From Diacronema lutheri (Eukaryota > Haptophyta > Pavlovophyceae > Pavlovales > Pavlovaceae), in NCBI GenBank assembly GCA_019448385.1, contig JAGTXO010000010.1, positions 434,001 through 498,000 of the forward strand: DNA of 64,000 nt, written 5' to 3'. How positions within the stretch are numbered: position 1 is the stretch's first letter; every line of letters starts with the position of its first letter. Shown in pieces: positions 63,737 to 64,000 of this stretch. A model generated the notes under the pieces. The model was not told where the DNA came from. It saw only the letters and a program-made list of their open reading frames with translations, and searched no databases. Both the position numbers and the translations under genes were made by a program.

Positions 63737-64000
63737 CTAAGTGTCCTGGTGAGACAGCGAGATCCACCACGAGCACAAGGGAAGCCAGGCAGTCCGGACG
63801 GCCAACTCGCCCGCGTCGCCGATTTTGTTTCTGTCGAGGTCGAGCGTGGTCAGCGACGCGTTGACCTTGAGGCCCTCGGCGAGGCCGATCGCGCCCTCGT
63901 CGCCGATTTTGTTTTGGGCGAGGTCGAGCGTGGTCAGCGACGCGTTGACCTTGAGGCCCTCGCTGAGGCCGATCGCGCCCGCGTTGCCGATCTGGTTGCT
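63737..64000 (-). CDS. Leucine-rich-repeat protein (ribonuclease-inhibitor type), C-terminal part
   Basis: The minus-strand frame runs off the window edge and stops at 63737, giving 87 residues. It has two and a half tandem 28-residue LRRs: KIGDEGAIGLAEGLKVNASL then TTLDL, of the RI/NLRC3-like type common in algae. The two full units are nearly identical in DNA (84 bp each), so the array is young or homogenised. After the last repeat come about 20 unrelated residues (LPLCSWWISLSHQ), which may be intron read-through. Confidence 0.75.
   Translation of the reverse strand, partial: SNQIGNAGAIGLSEGLKVNASLTTLDLAQNKIGDEGAIGLAEGLKVNASLTTLDLDRNKIGDAGELAVRTAWLPLCSWWISLSHQDT

Overview
The window is very GC-rich nuclear DNA from a eukaryote with short spliceosomal introns (75 to about 340 nt). 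Gene content points to a flagellated protist: SAS-6 and CFAP36 (basal body and axoneme), two myosins, HSBP1, Fcf2, eL41, a CS-domain protein, a CobW/ZNG1-type metallochaperone GTPase and a P1B ATPase. Extreme GC, compact spacing and frequent GTGCGC splice donors would fit a GC-rich alga, for example a haptophyte such as the Pavlovales. That assignment is inference. No rRNA, tRNA or CRISPR was seen.

Layout. 1-6125: a 5'-truncated gene in which a chromodomain precedes a complete Fanzor (eukaryotic TnpB-like RuvC) nuclease, joined by one phase-0 intron. 6574-9047: a coiled-coil gene and the three-exon FCF2 gene, tail to tail. 9092-16990: an accessory region. It holds two direct copies of a block of about 2.5 kb, each with a paralogue of an unknown coiled-coil gene that differs in intron content and repeat number, then a decayed second Fanzor followed by a strong hairpin. 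17598-39623: ordinary host genes (polytopic membrane protein, small anchored protein, CS-domain protein, SAS-6, protein kinase with minisatellites, coiled-coil protein, Cys-rich membrane protein, degenerate sulfatase). 40093-55243: two large myosins on the minus strand. One has eight exons and a C-terminal RUN domain. The other has one exon with WW-like and EF-hand regions. Between them lie a GT25 glycosyltransferase, a small inverted-repeat element, a heavy-metal P1B ATPase and a small EF-hand protein. 55280-61513: CobW-like GTPase, eL41, degenerate SDR, CFAP36, HSBP1. 61514-64000: poorer gene density, an unresolved proline-rich gene and the end of a leucine-rich-repeat gene.

Genes are packed tightly, often head to head (21 kb, 32 kb, 45.8 kb, 60.7 kb) or tail to tail with 4-100 bp gaps. 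Exon boundaries given here were derived by hand from GT/GC-AG signals, reading-phase agreement and continuity of recognised domains. They are predictions. The most unusual items are the chromodomain-Fanzor fusion, the RUN-tailed myosin, the WW/EF-hand myosin, the catalytically degenerate sulfatase and SDR, and the recurrent GTGCGC splice donor.
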